From contig PBXZ01000057.1 in assembly GCA_002729415.1 (NCBI GenBank), positions 1 through 64,000 on the forward strand: a DNA stretch of 64,000 nucleotides, in the 5' to 3' direction. How positions within the stretch are numbered: position 1 is the first letter of the stretch; the number at the start of each line of letters is the position of its first letter. Below the pieces are notes generated by a model. It did no database searches and was not told the DNA's origin. It saw only the letters and a list, made by a program, of their open reading frames with translations. This document shows positions 18,036 to 29,500 of the stretch, in pieces. A program made the translations under genes and the position numbers. This DNA is from UBA9662 sp002729415. Its GTDB lineage: Bacteria > Poribacteria > WGA-4E > UBA9662.

Positions 18036-18800
18036 ATGCGTTTAGAAGATAAAGTGGCAATTATTACTGGATCTGGATCAGGGATTGGAAGAGCTGCAGC
18101 GGGACTTTTCGCTGAAGAGGGAGCAAAGGTCGTTGTGGCAGACATCAATCTTGAAAGTGCTCATCAAACGGTACAGGGTATTCAGAGTGCTGGTGGGGAA
18201 GCGATTTCNGTTGAAGCTGATGTTTCCAAGGAAGAAGATAGTCGTANAATAGCGGATCTTACCTACAGTGAATATGGTAAAATCGATATTCTTGTCAATA
18301 ATGCTGCAGCCTTTGTCTTTGGCAGAGTCGAAGATGCGACTTCAGAAGATTGGGATCGTNTTTTTAGTGTTAACGTAAANGGGCCTGCTTTTTGTGTGAA
18401 ATCGGTGATTCCGGCGATGAAGNAAANTGGGAGTGGTGCAATAGTTAATATTGGGTCTATCAGCTCANTGATTGCTCAACCNGATTATGTGCCTTACAAT
18501 ACATCGAAATCAGCTATTTTGAATTTTACTAGATGTCTGGCTATGGATCTGGCTCCNTTNAATATCCGTGTTAACACTGTNTGTCCAGGAGTTACTCATA
18601 CTCCNGCGCTTGAAAAGGTTATGCAGGAGGAAGGAATAACATTGGAAGAGGTAAATGCACGTTTGAATCAACCATGTTTATTGAAACGGNTGGGACAACC
18701 TCNTGAGATTGCTCATGGTATTTTGTTTTTGGCTTCTGATGATGCGTCNTTTGTCACTGGGACATCTTTGCTTGTAGATGGCGGATATACTGCACAATAA
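18036..18800 (+). CDS. SDR family NAD(P)-dependent oxidoreductase
   Basis: This 254-residue classical short-chain dehydrogenase has the cofactor motif TGSGSGIGRAAA (residues 11-22), VVVADIN for the adenosine ribose, a LVNNAA strand (about residue 87) and the active-site Tyr-Lys in YVPYNTSKSAI (about 152-162). Ser in IVNIGSIS (about 137) completes the catalytic triad. The ending TGTSLLVDGGYTAQ is typical of 3-oxoacyl reductase/sugar-alcohol dehydrogenase-like members. The Asp in VVADIN suggests NAD rather than NADP. AGGAG precedes the ATG. A galactonate-dehydratase-like gene starts 55 bases after the stop, so a sugar or sugar-lactone dehydrogenase role is reasonable but not certain. Confidence 0.92.
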   Translation: MRLEDKVAIITGSGSGIGRAAAGLFAEEGAKVVVADINLESAHQTVQGIQSAGGEAIXVEADVSKEEDSRXIADLTYSEYGKIDILVNNAAAFVFGRVEDATSEDWDRXFSVNVXGPAFCVKSVIPAMKXXGSGAIVNIGSISSXIAQXDYVPYNTSKSAILNFTRCLAMDLAXXNIRVNTXCPGVTHTXALEKVMQEEGITLEEVNARLNQPCLLKRXGQPXEIAHGILFLASDDAXFVTGTSLLVDGGYTAQ

Positions 18801-18855
18801 CCTGATTATTGTAGTAGGAATTATCTTTGAGTATAGACATTTGGAGAGGTNATTT

Positions 18856-20001
18856 ATGAAAATTACTGGAATTGAACAATTTTTCCCACGTCCACGTATA
18901 CGGTTAGTCAAAATTANCACTGATAACGGTTTGGTTGGTTGGGGAGAGACCACTCTTGAGGGNAAACCGAAAAGTACCGTTGCTGCCGTCGAAGAACTAT
19001 CGGATTATCTGNTTGGGAAAGATCCTCTCCGAATAGANCATCATTGGCAACATATTTACCGATCTGCCTTCTTTCGGGGAGGAAATGTGCTGATGACAGC
19101 GCTTTCAGGGATTGATCAGGCCTTGTGGGACATTGCAGGNAAATATTATGAAGTACCTGTGTACCAGCTGCTTGGTGGTNCAGTTCGAGATCGAATTCGT
19201 GTTTATGCNCATTGGGGAATTNGTAGCTTGACAGATGAAGGCAAATCGTCGGCTAAAGATCGACTTGAATGGNTACAAAANACNGGTGGGTACACTGCAT
19301 TCAAGTCTGGACCGGGTGGGAAATGGCGTGCTCATGAAGCTCCTTCCGTCATNGATGGTTTTGTCGAACGTGCTTACTTNATGCGTGAATGGGTTGGGCT
19401 GGATGTTGAGCTGGCNTTTGATTTTCATGGCAAAATGACTCCNGCNCTTGCGATCGAAATTTGTCATGAACTACAGGGCATGCGACCGATGTTTGTTGAA
19501 GAACCCGTTCCACAAGAAAATGTTGAGGCTCTGAAACTTGTTTCCGATCATGTTACGTTCCCTATTGCNACTGGTGAAAGGNTGTTAACCCGTTGGGGAT
19601 TTCGAGAGATTTTTGAGAANCAGGCNGTAGCTTATATTCAACCTGATATTTCTCATGTCGGTGGTATTACGGAACTCAAGAAAGTNGCAAATATGGGNGA
19701 AGTTTACTATATACATATAATGCCGCATTGTGCCATNGGNCCTGTAGCGTTTTCTGCTTCTTTGCATGTGGATGCTGCCGTGCCNAATTTCTTAATTCAG
19801 GAACAGGTTGATTCAGGATTNGGTGCTGGTCTCTTTAAAGNAAATTGGANGGTTACAGATGGCCATATTGATTTGCCAACTAAACCCGGCCTCGGATTTG
19901 AAATTGATGAAACAGAAGCTGAGCAGGACTGTGGTATTTATCAAGAAGAACTTGGTGGCGAATTTTACTATGACTCGGATGGAAGTGTTGCTGATTGGTA
20001 A
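18856..20001 (+). CDS. Mandelate racemase/enolase superfamily, D-galactonate dehydratase-like
   Basis: This 381-residue protein has the enolase-superfamily layout. The N-terminal capping domain (MKITGIEQFFP, GWGETTLE) leads to a barrel with ALWDIAxKYYEVPVYQLLGG. The metal and acid/base residues match D-galactonate dehydratase: FDFHGKMT (Asp and His, about residue 192), FVEEPVPQEN (Glu, about 214), TGERxLTRWGF (Glu, about 237), and QPDISHVGGITE with the catalytic His (about 262-273), followed by MPHC. I chose ATG 18856 because GGAGAGG at 18843-18849 precedes it and homology starts at its first residue. An upstream in-frame start at 18778 lies inside the SDR gene. Predicted reaction: loss of water from a hexonate to give 2-keto-3-deoxyhexonate. 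The exact epimer is not certain. Confidence 0.85.
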   Translation: MKITGIEQFFPRPRIRLVKIXTDNGLVGWGETTLEXKPKSTVAAVEELSDYLXGKDPLRIXHHWQHIYRSAFFRGGNVLMTALSGIDQALWDIAXKYYEVPVYQLLGGXVRDRIRVYXHWGIXSLTDEGKSSAKDRLEWXQXXGGYTAFKSGPGGKWRAHEAPSVXDGFVERAYXMREWVGLDVELXFDFHGKMTXXLAIEICHELQGMRPMFVEEPVPQENVEALKLVSDHVTFPIXTGERXLTRWGFREIFEXQXVAYIQPDISHVGGITELKKXANMXEVYYIHIMPHCAXXPVAFSASLHVDAAVXNFLIQEQVDSGXGAGLFKXNWXVTDGHIDLPTKPGLGFEIDETEAEQDCGIYQEELGGEFYYDSDGSVADW

Positions 20002-20703
20002 AGTGAGTGAAGGAAGTATGAAGGTGAGTATGCTAAATTATTAAAACCATGAGAAAGCTCGGTCACAAGGCAAGCATCGCGTTTTAAGATCGTGTTGGTT
20101 AGAGAGCATGGCATCGCAAGTTTTCTCTTTGGTGGTAAATAATTGATCGGGCCGCTTGGTATGTTGCTATCAAAATGTTATGGTATGATTTTGATTCAAT
20201 GGGCTTGGAATATCGGTTTACTTCGTATTATCCTCATGGTCTTATAGTTGTTGGTGTTGTTTACAGGAAGTATTGGATATCATTTGTTAATTGGTGGTCG
20301 GTCATATTTAGGGATTTCATATCTCTGATTTATGAAGCGTCATATGCTGTGAAAGATCCAAGACCGAGTTCCTATTCGGGCTGNGCGTGGGCAAAAATCA
20401 ACTTCTATCGTTGGGGATTCTAACTTCAGTGTACTGTTTTAGGGGATTGTCGACAAAGTCTAACCCCATCAGCTTTGATCGCGGGAAAAAACAATACAAG
20501 TTTTTCAATATGATGGACAAGCTGTGTCAAAAACCGCGAAAAACGTAATCTTGTTTGGAGCCTGAAGACAAGATTGAGAAGATAGATCGACATGCGTGAG
20601 AGGTTTGAGTACAAGCTTAAATAGGATCCATGATGACAGTCGGTTCAGCCTGTTGAATCTGTGGGTTGTACCGCTGTTTTTTTAATTTAAAGAGGGGAAG
20701 TTA
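20002..20703. other. 700-base gap without a recognised gene
   Basis: This gap has almost no ambiguous bases and sits between the dehydratase and sulfatase genes. Two short frames exist, 20175-20423 on plus (82 residues, aromatic-rich) and 20426-20614 on minus (62 residues). Neither has a ribosome binding site or family similarity I can name. No tRNA-like fold, terminator hairpin or inverted repeat was found by eye. GAGGGGAAG at 20692-20700 is the ribosome binding site for the sulfatase. The gap is unusually long for this window and may contain decayed sequence or a long leader. Confidence 0.35.
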
Positions 20704-22458
20704 ATGTTCAATCAGGCTTTAAATGAAGTTGGGTGTTCGTCTCAAGCCAGTATTGGTAGTCAGCCAAACGTTGTATTTGTGATTACTGATGATCAGGGAT
20801 ATGGTGATTTGGGTTGTTATGGGAACCCAATTATTCAAACCCCAAACTTGGATCGGTTACATAGCCAAAGTCTACGCTTGACTAATTTGCATGTTGGTCC
20901 AACTTGTGCCCCTACCCGGGCTGGGATTATGACTGGTCGTTACTGCAATTGTACTGGTGTTTGGCATACTATTGGGGGGCGTTCACTTCTACGTCATAGT
21001 GAAGTGACAATGGCTGACGTTTTTCGTTCTAATGGTTATAGAACAGGCATGTTCGGTAAATGGCATTTGGGCGATAATTATCCATTTCGACCACATAATC
21101 GGGGATTTGAAGAGGCTCTTTACCACGGTGGAGGTGGGATCAGTCAAACACCAGATTATTGGGGCAATGATTACTTTGATGATACTTTTTTTCGGAATGG
21201 GGTAGAAGAATCTTTTGAAGGTTACTGTACTGATGTTTGGTTTGATGAAGCCATGAAATTTATTGAACAAAACAAGGATCATCCATTTTTTTGCTATTTG
21301 CCGACTAATGCTCCTCACGGTCCGTTTCGTGTTCCAAATTCTTATAGTGAACTTTATCGTGGACAGGTCCCTGACTCTCGAGCCAATTTTTACGGGATGA
21401 TTACTAATATTGACGAAAATATGGCACGATTGCGAACTAGGCTGAAGAATCTTGGTATTGAAGATAATACGATTCTGATTTTTATGACTGACAATGGTTC
21501 AGCTGCCGGTTGTGAATTGGATCGGGATCAATATGTGTTAGATGGTTTTAACGCTGGGATGCGTGGTATGAAGGGATCGGCATATGAAGGTGGACATCGT
21601 GTGCCGTTTTTTATGCATTGGCCCGATGCTGGGTTTACAGAGGGTCGGGATGTTGATCAATTAGCTGCTAACATAGATTTGTTACCGACACTTATAGAGT
21701 TGTGCCAATTGCAGGTAGCAGAAGATTGTCAGTTTCATGGTATTAGCTTGGTTCCTTTGTTTCATGGTGAAACTGGAGAATGGCCGGATAGGGTGGTTGT
21801 CACGGATTCTCAACGTGTTGAACATCCGATTAAGTGGAAGCAAAGCGCGACCATGACCCAACGTTGGCGGTTGATTAATGGTGTTGAACTTTATGACATT
21901 TTGTTTGATCCAGAGCAAAGGGATGATGTTTCTATTGATCAGCCGGACCTAGTTGATCAACTTCGTGAACATTATGAAAGATGGTGGGAGTTAGTCTCAC
22001 CTCGTTTTGATGAAGACTGTCCAATTATAATCGGCAGTCAGAATGAAAAGGTTTCGTTGCTAACCAGTCATGATTGGCATGGCGAGGCCCATGCTTGGAA
22101 TCAAGGACAAATACGTCATGGATTAGAGTGCAATGGATACTGGGCAGTTGAAATCGCGGAGGATGGTGAGTATATCTTTGAACTCAGACGATGGCCGAAA
22201 GAAGAGGATAGACGTATTACGGAAGGAATTGAAGGAGAAATAATTGATTTGTATAATGGGGGCAAGGCTCTTAGCCTAAAAAAAGCTCGGATCCGAATTG
22301 GTGATCAGGAACAAGTCAAGGCCATCTCCGCTGATGCTAAGGGAATAAAATTCACCTTTGCTCTGAAGGCAGGCGAAACTCGTTTACAGACTTTTCTAAC
22401 GGATGAAGATGGTTTTACTCTTGGTGCTTACTATGTGTATGCTAGTCAAGCTCAATAA
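20704..22458 (+). CDS. Arylsulfatase-type sulfatase
   Basis: This 584-residue protein has all main type I sulfatase marks. FVITDDQGYGDLGCYG (about residue 20-35) holds two metal Asp residues. CAPTRAGIMTGRY starts with Cys68, the CxPxR residue that is converted to formylglycine. GKWHLGD (about 119) holds the Lys and His active-site pair, and FMTDNGSAAG (about 261) holds the late Asp-Asn pair. It hydrolyses sulfate esters, most likely on glycans. The C-terminal 150 residues (about 440-584) form an extra beta-rich domain ending LGAYYVYASQAQ. No signal peptide or lipobox is visible at the N-terminus (MFNQALNEVGCSS), unusual for a polysaccharide sulfatase. GAGGGGAAG precedes the ATG. Maturation needs a formylglycine-generating enzyme, and none with intact cysteines is seen in this window. 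Confidence 0.95.
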   Translation: MFNQALNEVGCSSQASIGSQPNVVFVITDDQGYGDLGCYGNPIIQTPNLDRLHSQSLRLTNLHVGPTCAPTRAGIMTGRYCNCTGVWHTIGGRSLLRHSEVTMADVFRSNGYRTGMFGKWHLGDNYPFRPHNRGFEEALYHGGGGISQTPDYWGNDYFDDTFFRNGVEESFEGYCTDVWFDEAMKFIEQNKDHPFFCYLPTNAPHGPFRVPNSYSELYRGQVPDSRANFYGMITNIDENMARLRTRLKNLGIEDNTILIFMTDNGSAAGCELDRDQYVLDGFNAGMRGMKGSAYEGGHRVPFFMHWPDAGFTEGRDVDQLAANIDLLPTLIELCQLQVAEDCQFHGISLVPLFHGETGEWPDRVVVTDSQRVEHPIKWKQSATMTQRWRLINGVELYDILFDPEQRDDVSIDQPDLVDQLREHYERWWELVSPRFDEDCPIIIGSQNEKVSLLTSHDWHGEAHAWNQGQIRHGLECNGYWAVEIAEDGEYIFELRRWPKEEDRRITEGIEGEIIDLYNGGKALSLKKARIRIGDQEQVKAISADAKGIKFTFALKAGETRLQTFLTDEDGFTLGAYYVYASQAQ

Positions 22459-22689
22459 AGTCTAACTGTAATATATCATCAATTTGTTTCGCGTAGAATT
22501 TAAGAGCGTTGGGATTAGCATTTATTTCTCGATTTTGGGGCGAGATCGAGTGTTACTTGGGCCATCTATCAATAATGATCAACTGTCGGCTTTTAAGAGT
22601 TTATATACTTACGTTAGAAAAAGTGTAACAGAAGTATTTGAGTCCTGTTTTGTTAGACAAGATGTTTATTAAATTAATGGGGATTTGAG

Positions 22690-23487
22690 ATGACGCGTGA
22701 TGAGTTTGACGAGCATGTTTTGCGTATCCAGTTAGATGGTTATACGGTTCTACCGGGTTTGCTCACTTCAGATGAATGTGAGCAAGCTCAAAAAGAACTT
22801 GATGGGTTGTCTGAAAAGAATGTATGGCTGGGAAACCTGTTTAATAAGGCTCGGGTTTTTGAGAGAGTCTATCAGATTTCGTCGTTGTTGGAGGTCATTC
22901 GGTATTTTTTGGGGCAGGATGCCGTCCTCAGTGGCGTTTATGGTAGTATCCTCCATTCTGGTACAGGAGGAGGGGGGCTTCATTCTGATGGATCGATAAC
23001 GGGTCCTAACCGATTAGATTCACTCGCACCCGCTGATAAAAACCTCCGGATTACCAGTCATGTCTTAGGGTTTAACGTTATTTTCTGTATCAGTGATTTT
23101 ACAAAAACTAACGGTGCGACCCGGGTTGTNCCTGGTAGTTATAAATATCANGCATTGAGTATACCTCCNTCGCCAATTTATGGTGAAAGAATCGTTGAAG
23201 CNGAACGAGGATCGACACTAATCTTTAATATTAACACTTGGCATGGCGCTTCTGAGAACTCTACCAATGAAGCTCGGTATGCGCTTCTTACTCCTTGGCG
23301 GAGACAATGGTTGCGTAGCGAATCTGAACTATCGCGCATTGTCGAATCGAAAGTTTTAGATCGAGCGGGTGAAGAAGGCAAACGAGTGTTTGGTCTGAGT
23401 GCTTTGTCTCCGTATTTAGATCTATCTCAATGGGATAGAGAGAATGGTTGTCCTAAGTCGGAATGGTCGCATTTGCAACGTGGTTGA
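22690..23487 (+). CDS. Phytanoyl-CoA dioxygenase (PhyH) family protein
   Basis: This 265-residue Fe(II)/2-oxoglutarate oxygenase has the HxD iron motif in GGGLHSDGSITGPNR (about residue 97-101), TNGATRVxPGSYKY (about 143), and the distal His in FNINTWHGASEN (about 180), with a following Arg in ARYALLTPWRR. All ligands expected for activity are there. It is only distantly similar to the PhyH gene at 17080, so the two probably act on different substrates. The start has GGGG upstream. It sits directly before the giant secreted protein, with 23 bases between them, so they may share a transcript. No functional link is evident. Confidence 0.88.
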   Translation: MTRDEFDEHVLRIQLDGYTVLPGLLTSDECEQAQKELDGLSEKNVWLGNLFNKARVFERVYQISSLLEVIRYFLGQDAVLSGVYGSILHSGTGGGGLHSDGSITGPNRLDSLAPADKNLRITSHVLGFNVIFCISDFTKTNGATRVXPGSYKYXALSIPXSPIYGERIVEXERGSTLIFNINTWHGASENSTNEARYALLTPWRRQWLRSESELSRIVESKVLDRAGEEGKRVFGLSALSPYLDLSQWDRENGCPKSEWSHLQRG

Positions 23488-23510
23488 GCGAATCAGATTA
23501 GGGATTTAGA

Positions 23511-26500
23511 ATGGTTAGGATNGACAGGAATTTATGTGCCCCGCTGGNAAAAAAGCGNTCAATGTTTACTNTAGGGTTGATGATTTTAGTTTGGGGATGT
23601 CACTGGTTGCATGCCGCTACAGTTTCTGTGCCGGAAGAGCAACCGACTATACAGGCTGGAATTGAAGCAACTGTTGATGGTGATACTGTTCTAGTGTCTA
23701 GTGGTACGTATACCGGAACTGGGAACGTCAATTTAGATTTTAAAGGAAAGACCATCACCGTTAAATCTGTTAATGGAGCTTCAACCGCCATTATCGATTG
23801 TCAAAATCAAAATATAAGAGGAGTTTATTTTCATAGTGGAGAGACATTCTCGTCTATCTTAGATGGATTTACGATAACTGGAGGCAAAGCAACAGGTGTA
23901 TGGCCCAATAATATTGGAGGTGGGATCTATTGCAACAAATCTTCTCCGACTATCATCAATTGCATTATCATAGGCAATCAAGCTAGCAATGGAGGTGGAA
24001 TCCTTTGTGCCGAGTCGTCCCCTGATGTGGTTAATTGTATTATTACCAAAAATCAGGCACAGAAGAATGGAGGAGGGATTTATTGTTCCAATAATTCATC
24101 TTCGCGTTTTATTAATTGNACTATTACCAACAATCAGTCGNAGGCTGGTGGTGGAATTTATGGTTTCAATAATTTGTCTCTTACTCTCATCAACACCATC
24201 GTTTGGGCAGATAGCCCACAGGCAATNTATTTTAGTGATTCTGGTATNCCCAACGAAATTGCTGTTTCCTATTCCTGTGTGCAAGATGGTCAGGCTGGAA
24301 TTGTTACTAATGATAATGGGATAATTAATTGGGGNAATGGCAATATCGTTGGGGATCCAATTTTTGTAGATGCCAATGCAGGGGATTATCATCTTAGAGA
24401 TAATAGCCTCTGTATAGGTGTTGGTACCATAACAAATGCACCCAAAACAGATATTGAAGGTAATTCCCGTCCTGATCCCGCTGATTCCAATCCGGATGTG
24501 GGCGCCTATGAAAATTCGCGTTCTACACCAACAGATATTANTCCTCCTGTAGTTGCTGTAGTTACTTCTCCCACGAGAAATGGTATTTATAAAGAGCCAG
24601 ATANCATAGCAATTACAATTATCTTCAGCGAAAGTGTCATCGTTGTAAAAACACCACAACTCATTCTAGAGACTGGGGAAAAGGATGCATTGGTCGATTA
24701 TTCTAGTGGTAGTGGTACAGATACTTTGACCTTTGCTTATACAGTTGCTGCTGGTCAGAATAGTAGTGATTTGAGCTACAGCGCTGATAATGCGTTGATT
24801 TTGAACGAGGGCCAGATTGAGGATGCGGCAGGAAACAGTGCCATTTTGATCTTACCGGTGCCTGGAAATACAAATTCATTGTCGTTTAAAAAGGGATTAG
24901 TCATAGATACCTCCCCGCCTGCTATACCAGTAGAATTGGTAGCAATAGGTAGCAATGGTCAGGTGAGGTTGATCTGGTCAGCTAACAATGAGGATGATCT
25001 TTCCGCTTATCATATATATGGGGGTAGCGGCAGTGATTTAATACCCTTTCTGGCAAGGGTTGCCGTTGGTACAGAAAAGTATACTCACCTTGGTTTAGAT
25101 AACGGCGCAACTTATTATTATCAGATTTCGGCTTTAGACAATGTTGGCAATGAGAGTGATAGAGCTAGTCACGTGTCAGCATTACCACAGTCCAACAAAA
25201 TCCGTGTGCCGCAAGATCAGTCGAATATTCAAGCTGGAATTGATGCGGCAGTTGANGGGGAGACTGTTTTGGTGTCTGACGGGACATATGCGGGAATAGG
25301 GAATGTCAATCTGGATTTCAAGGGCAAGATGATAACNGTAAAGTCTGTTAATGGAGCAGGCGCGACCATTATAGATTGTCAAGGCCAGTATACGCGAGGT
25401 TTTTATTTTCGAAATAGAGAGACGCCGTTATCAGTTTTGGATGGTTTTACTATCACTAGAGGGAATGCGATAGGTGTGTGGCCGAACAATGTAGGTGGTG
25501 GGATCTATTTCAATAATTCGTCACCCACAATTGCAAACTGTATCATTGTCAATAATCGGGCTAGTAATGGTGCTGGGATTCTTTGTGGGGCTTCTTCTCC
25601 TAAAATCGTTAATTGTATTATTACTGACAATCAATCTGATAAAAATGGTGGTGGTGTTTTTTGCTCGGCTAATTCTTCTCCTGATATCATCAACTGTAAG
25701 ATCATTGGTAATCAATCGGTAGAAAGTGGCGGTGGGATCTATTGCAATGATTCGTCACCGACGATTACCAACTGTGTCATTGTCAACAGCCAAGCTCAAA
25801 GTGGTAGTGGGATATTTTGTGCCTCTTCTTCTCCCCGTTTGATCAACTGTACGTTTACTAGTAATCAGGCTGAAAATGGCGGTGGCGTTTTTTGTTCGGC
25901 TGGTTCCTCTCCTGCTGTTGTTAATACTATCTTCTGGGAAAATAGTCCGCAAGAAATCTATTTTGGGATTGGTAAGCCTAATACAATCAACATCTCTTTC
26001 TCCGATGTTCAGGGTGGTGAATTGGGGATTGTGACCAATGATAATGGTATCGTTAACTGGGGGGATGGCAATATTAGGCTTAGNNCATCAGTACCTGATG
26101 TTGATCCTCTGTTTGTTGATCCTGTCAGTGGAGACTATCATCTCAGGGATAATAGTCTCTGCATTGGAGCAGGCACTGTCGAAGAAGTGCCTCAAACTGA
26201 TATTGAAGGTAATTACAGAGGGTCGCCTCCCGATATAGGTGCCTATGAAAATCCACTCAATGTCAAAGTGTTCATGATTATCCGTGTCCCACAAGATCAG
26301 CTGAAAATCCAAACTGCAATTGATTTGACTGTTAATGGTGATGTGGTTCTTGTTGATGTTGGAACGTACAAAGGACCTGGTAATGTCGGCCTAGATTTTT
26401 TGGGAAAGGCAATCACCGTTAGATCTGTTAGTGGAGCGGTATCTACAATCATCGATTGCCAAGGTCAGGATGTCAGGGGAGTTTACTTCCGAAATGGAGA

Positions 26501-29500
26501 GGAAAAATCTTCTATTCTGGAAGGGTTTACTATAGTGAAGGGAGGCGGGATATTTTGCGATAATTCATCTCCTCTTATTATTAGCTGTCGGATTACTGGT
26601 AATACGACTCAAATGGGTGGTAGTGGGATATTTTGCCAAAACGGTTCATCGCCCATTGTTAAAAATTGTGTCATTACTGGTAATCAGTCATCGGGTAGTG
26701 GCGGTGGTGTTTTTTGCTCGAATGGGTCTTCTCCGATTATTACCGGATGTACGATTTCAAATAATCGGGCTCAAAGTGGCGGTGGGATCTTTTGTTACGA
26801 CAAATCCGATCCTAACATCACTGATTGCATTATTACCAATAATCAATCGGTTCGTAATGGCGGTGGGATTTATTGTAAAAATTCATCTCCATTTATTGAC
26901 AATTGTACTATCGCTGATAATCAGGCCATCGCAGATGATGGTGGTGGGATCCTTTGTAAATCCAAATCTTCTCCCCATATTACCAACTGTATTATTACTA
27001 CTAATCGAGCGCTAAATGGTAGTGGGATTTTGTGTCATAATAGTTCCGACCCGACTGTCATCAACTGTCTTATTGTTAATAATAGAGCGCAAATTGGAGG
27101 TGGAGGAGTGTTATGTGATGTCAATTCTTCACCAACTTTTATTAATTGTACGGTTGTTGGTAATCAAGCTGAGAAGGGGGGAGGTGTCTATTCTCAAAAC
27201 AACTCTTCACCAACTGTTATCAATACTATCTTTTGGGCAGATAGCCCGCAGGAAATTTATTTTGGGATAGGAAGACCGAGTACCATCAGTATTTCCTATT
27301 CCGATGTTCAAGGTGGGGAAGCCGGGGTTGTTACTAATGACAACGGTGTTGTCAACTGGGGAGATGGAAATATTAGAACTAGTTCGGTGATTCCTGATTC
27401 CGATCCGCTTTTTGTTGATACTATTAATGGGGATTATCATTTGTTGGATGATAGTCTTTGCATTGGTATGGGAACGGTTGTCGATGTTTCTAACGATATT
27501 GAAGGTAATGTTCGAGGAATTCCTCCGGACATTGGTGCCTATGAAAATGCCTTGAATACTAGATTAGTGACAACTATCCGTGTTCCTCAAGACAAATCGA
27601 CAATACAAGCTGGGATTAATGCTGCTACTAGGGGGGATACGGTATTGGTGGCCGATGGTGTCTATACTGGGAAGAGTAATGTTAGTCTGGACTTCATTGG
27701 GAAATCAATTACCGTTAAATCTGTTAACGGAGCCTCATCTACAATCATCGACTGTCAAGGTCAGAATACCAGAGGTTTCTATTTCCGAAACGGAGAAACA
27801 GAGATTTCTGTTCTAGATGGATTCACTGTAACCAATGGTAACGGGGTTTATTGCAATAATTCGTCGCCAACCATTGTCAATTGTACTATGACTNACAACC
27901 AGGCTCAAAATGGTGCTGGCATTGTTTGCTATNGTAATTCCTCTCCAACGATTATCAATTGCGTTCTTACTAACAACCNGGCTCAAAATGGTGCTGGNGT
28001 TTATTGTGAAAACTCTTCTCCTAATNTTACTAATTGCACTATTGCTGGTAACCNTGCTGATTCTAACGGNGGAGGTGTTTTCTGTAATAATTCGGCACTG
28101 ACTGTNATCAACTGCACCATAACTGAGAATCAGGCAAAAAGTGGTGGNGGAATCTATGGTATCAGTAATGTTTTGCTGACTGTTATCAATACCATCCTTT
28201 GGGGTGATAGCTCACAGGAAATGTTCTTGGGTGTCGGTAGGCCGAGCGCAATCAATATTGCCTACTCAAATGTCCAAGATGGTCAATTNGGTATTGTAAT
28301 TGAAGGCAATAGTACAGTTAATTGGGGAGATGGTAACATTGACGTTGATCCGCTTTTTGTGGACGCGGTTGTTGGGGATTATCTTCTTATGAATGACAGT
28401 TTCTGTATCGGTGCGGGAACGAATATAGGTACACCATTAAATGATATTTTAGGTAACCCTAGAGGTGCTTCACCAGATATCGGTGCTTATGAAAACCCGC
28501 TTGATTTTAAACTGACAGCACCGATCCGTATTCCACAGGATCAGCCGACAATCCAAGCAGGAATTGACAAAGCTATTGATGGAGATACTGTGTTGGTAGC
28601 TGATGGTATGTATACGGGTCTTGGTAATGCCAATCTGGATCTTAAAGGAAAAGCAATTACAGTTAGGTCTATTAATGGAGCAACTTCCACAATTATCGAT
28701 TGTCAAGGTCAGGATGCTGGAGGATTCTATTTTCGAAGTAGCGAGACACAAGCCTCTGTTTTGGATGGATTCACCATAACCAATGGTAGTGGAATTTATT
28801 GCAATAACTCGTCACCGACAATTACCAACTGTATTATGATTGATAATCAGAATATTAATGGAGGAGGGGTTTTTTGTGGTAACAATTCTTCTCCTCGTTT
28901 GATTAATTGTGTTGTGGCTAATAATCGTGCTCAAACTGGTGGGGGGATCTATAGCGATGGTTCATCACCGAAGATTACCAATTGTACTATCACTGAAAAT
29001 TTTGCTGACAATGGTGGTGGTATCTTTTGCGATAATGATTCTTCCGTCACTATTATAGGCACAATTATTTGGGAGAACCGGTTAGATGAATTTTCTTTTG
29101 GAGATGGCGAATCTAGTTTGATCTATATTTCTTATTCTAATGTGCAAGCTTCCATTTCTTATAATGGTCGAGGAAAAGTCAAGTGGGGGGAAGGCAATAT
29201 CAATGCAGATCCGTCGTTTGTGGACGCTCGAAATTATCACATTAAGGATAATAGCTCTTGTATTGGTGCTGGAGCTACTGAGGGCATTCCATTAACTGAT
29301 ATTGAAGGTAATTATAGAGGGGCTCCACCGGATATTGGTGCTTATGAAAATTCGTTGAATCGAAGGCAGGTTTTACCAATTCGTGTTCCCCAAGACCAAC
29401 CTACAATTCAGGCGGGAATCGATGTGGCTGTCAATGATGATATTATTTTGGTTGATGATGGTGTTTATAAAGGTGAAGGCAATGTCGGTTTGGATTTCAA

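Noticed and set aside
20175..20423. 82-residue aromatic-rich open frame in the gap before the sulfatase
   Set aside because: No ribosome binding site, no family match and biased composition; not enough to call a gene.
22484..22672. 62-residue open frame between sulfatase and PhyH genes
   Set aside because: No ribosome binding site or recognisable domain; likely chance.
24096..24659. 187-residue open frame on the minus strand inside the giant gene
   Set aside because: Its repetitive Asn/Ile-rich translation is the antisense shadow of beta-helix repeats; a similar shadow occurs at 30075-30557. The plus-strand frame is clearly coding.
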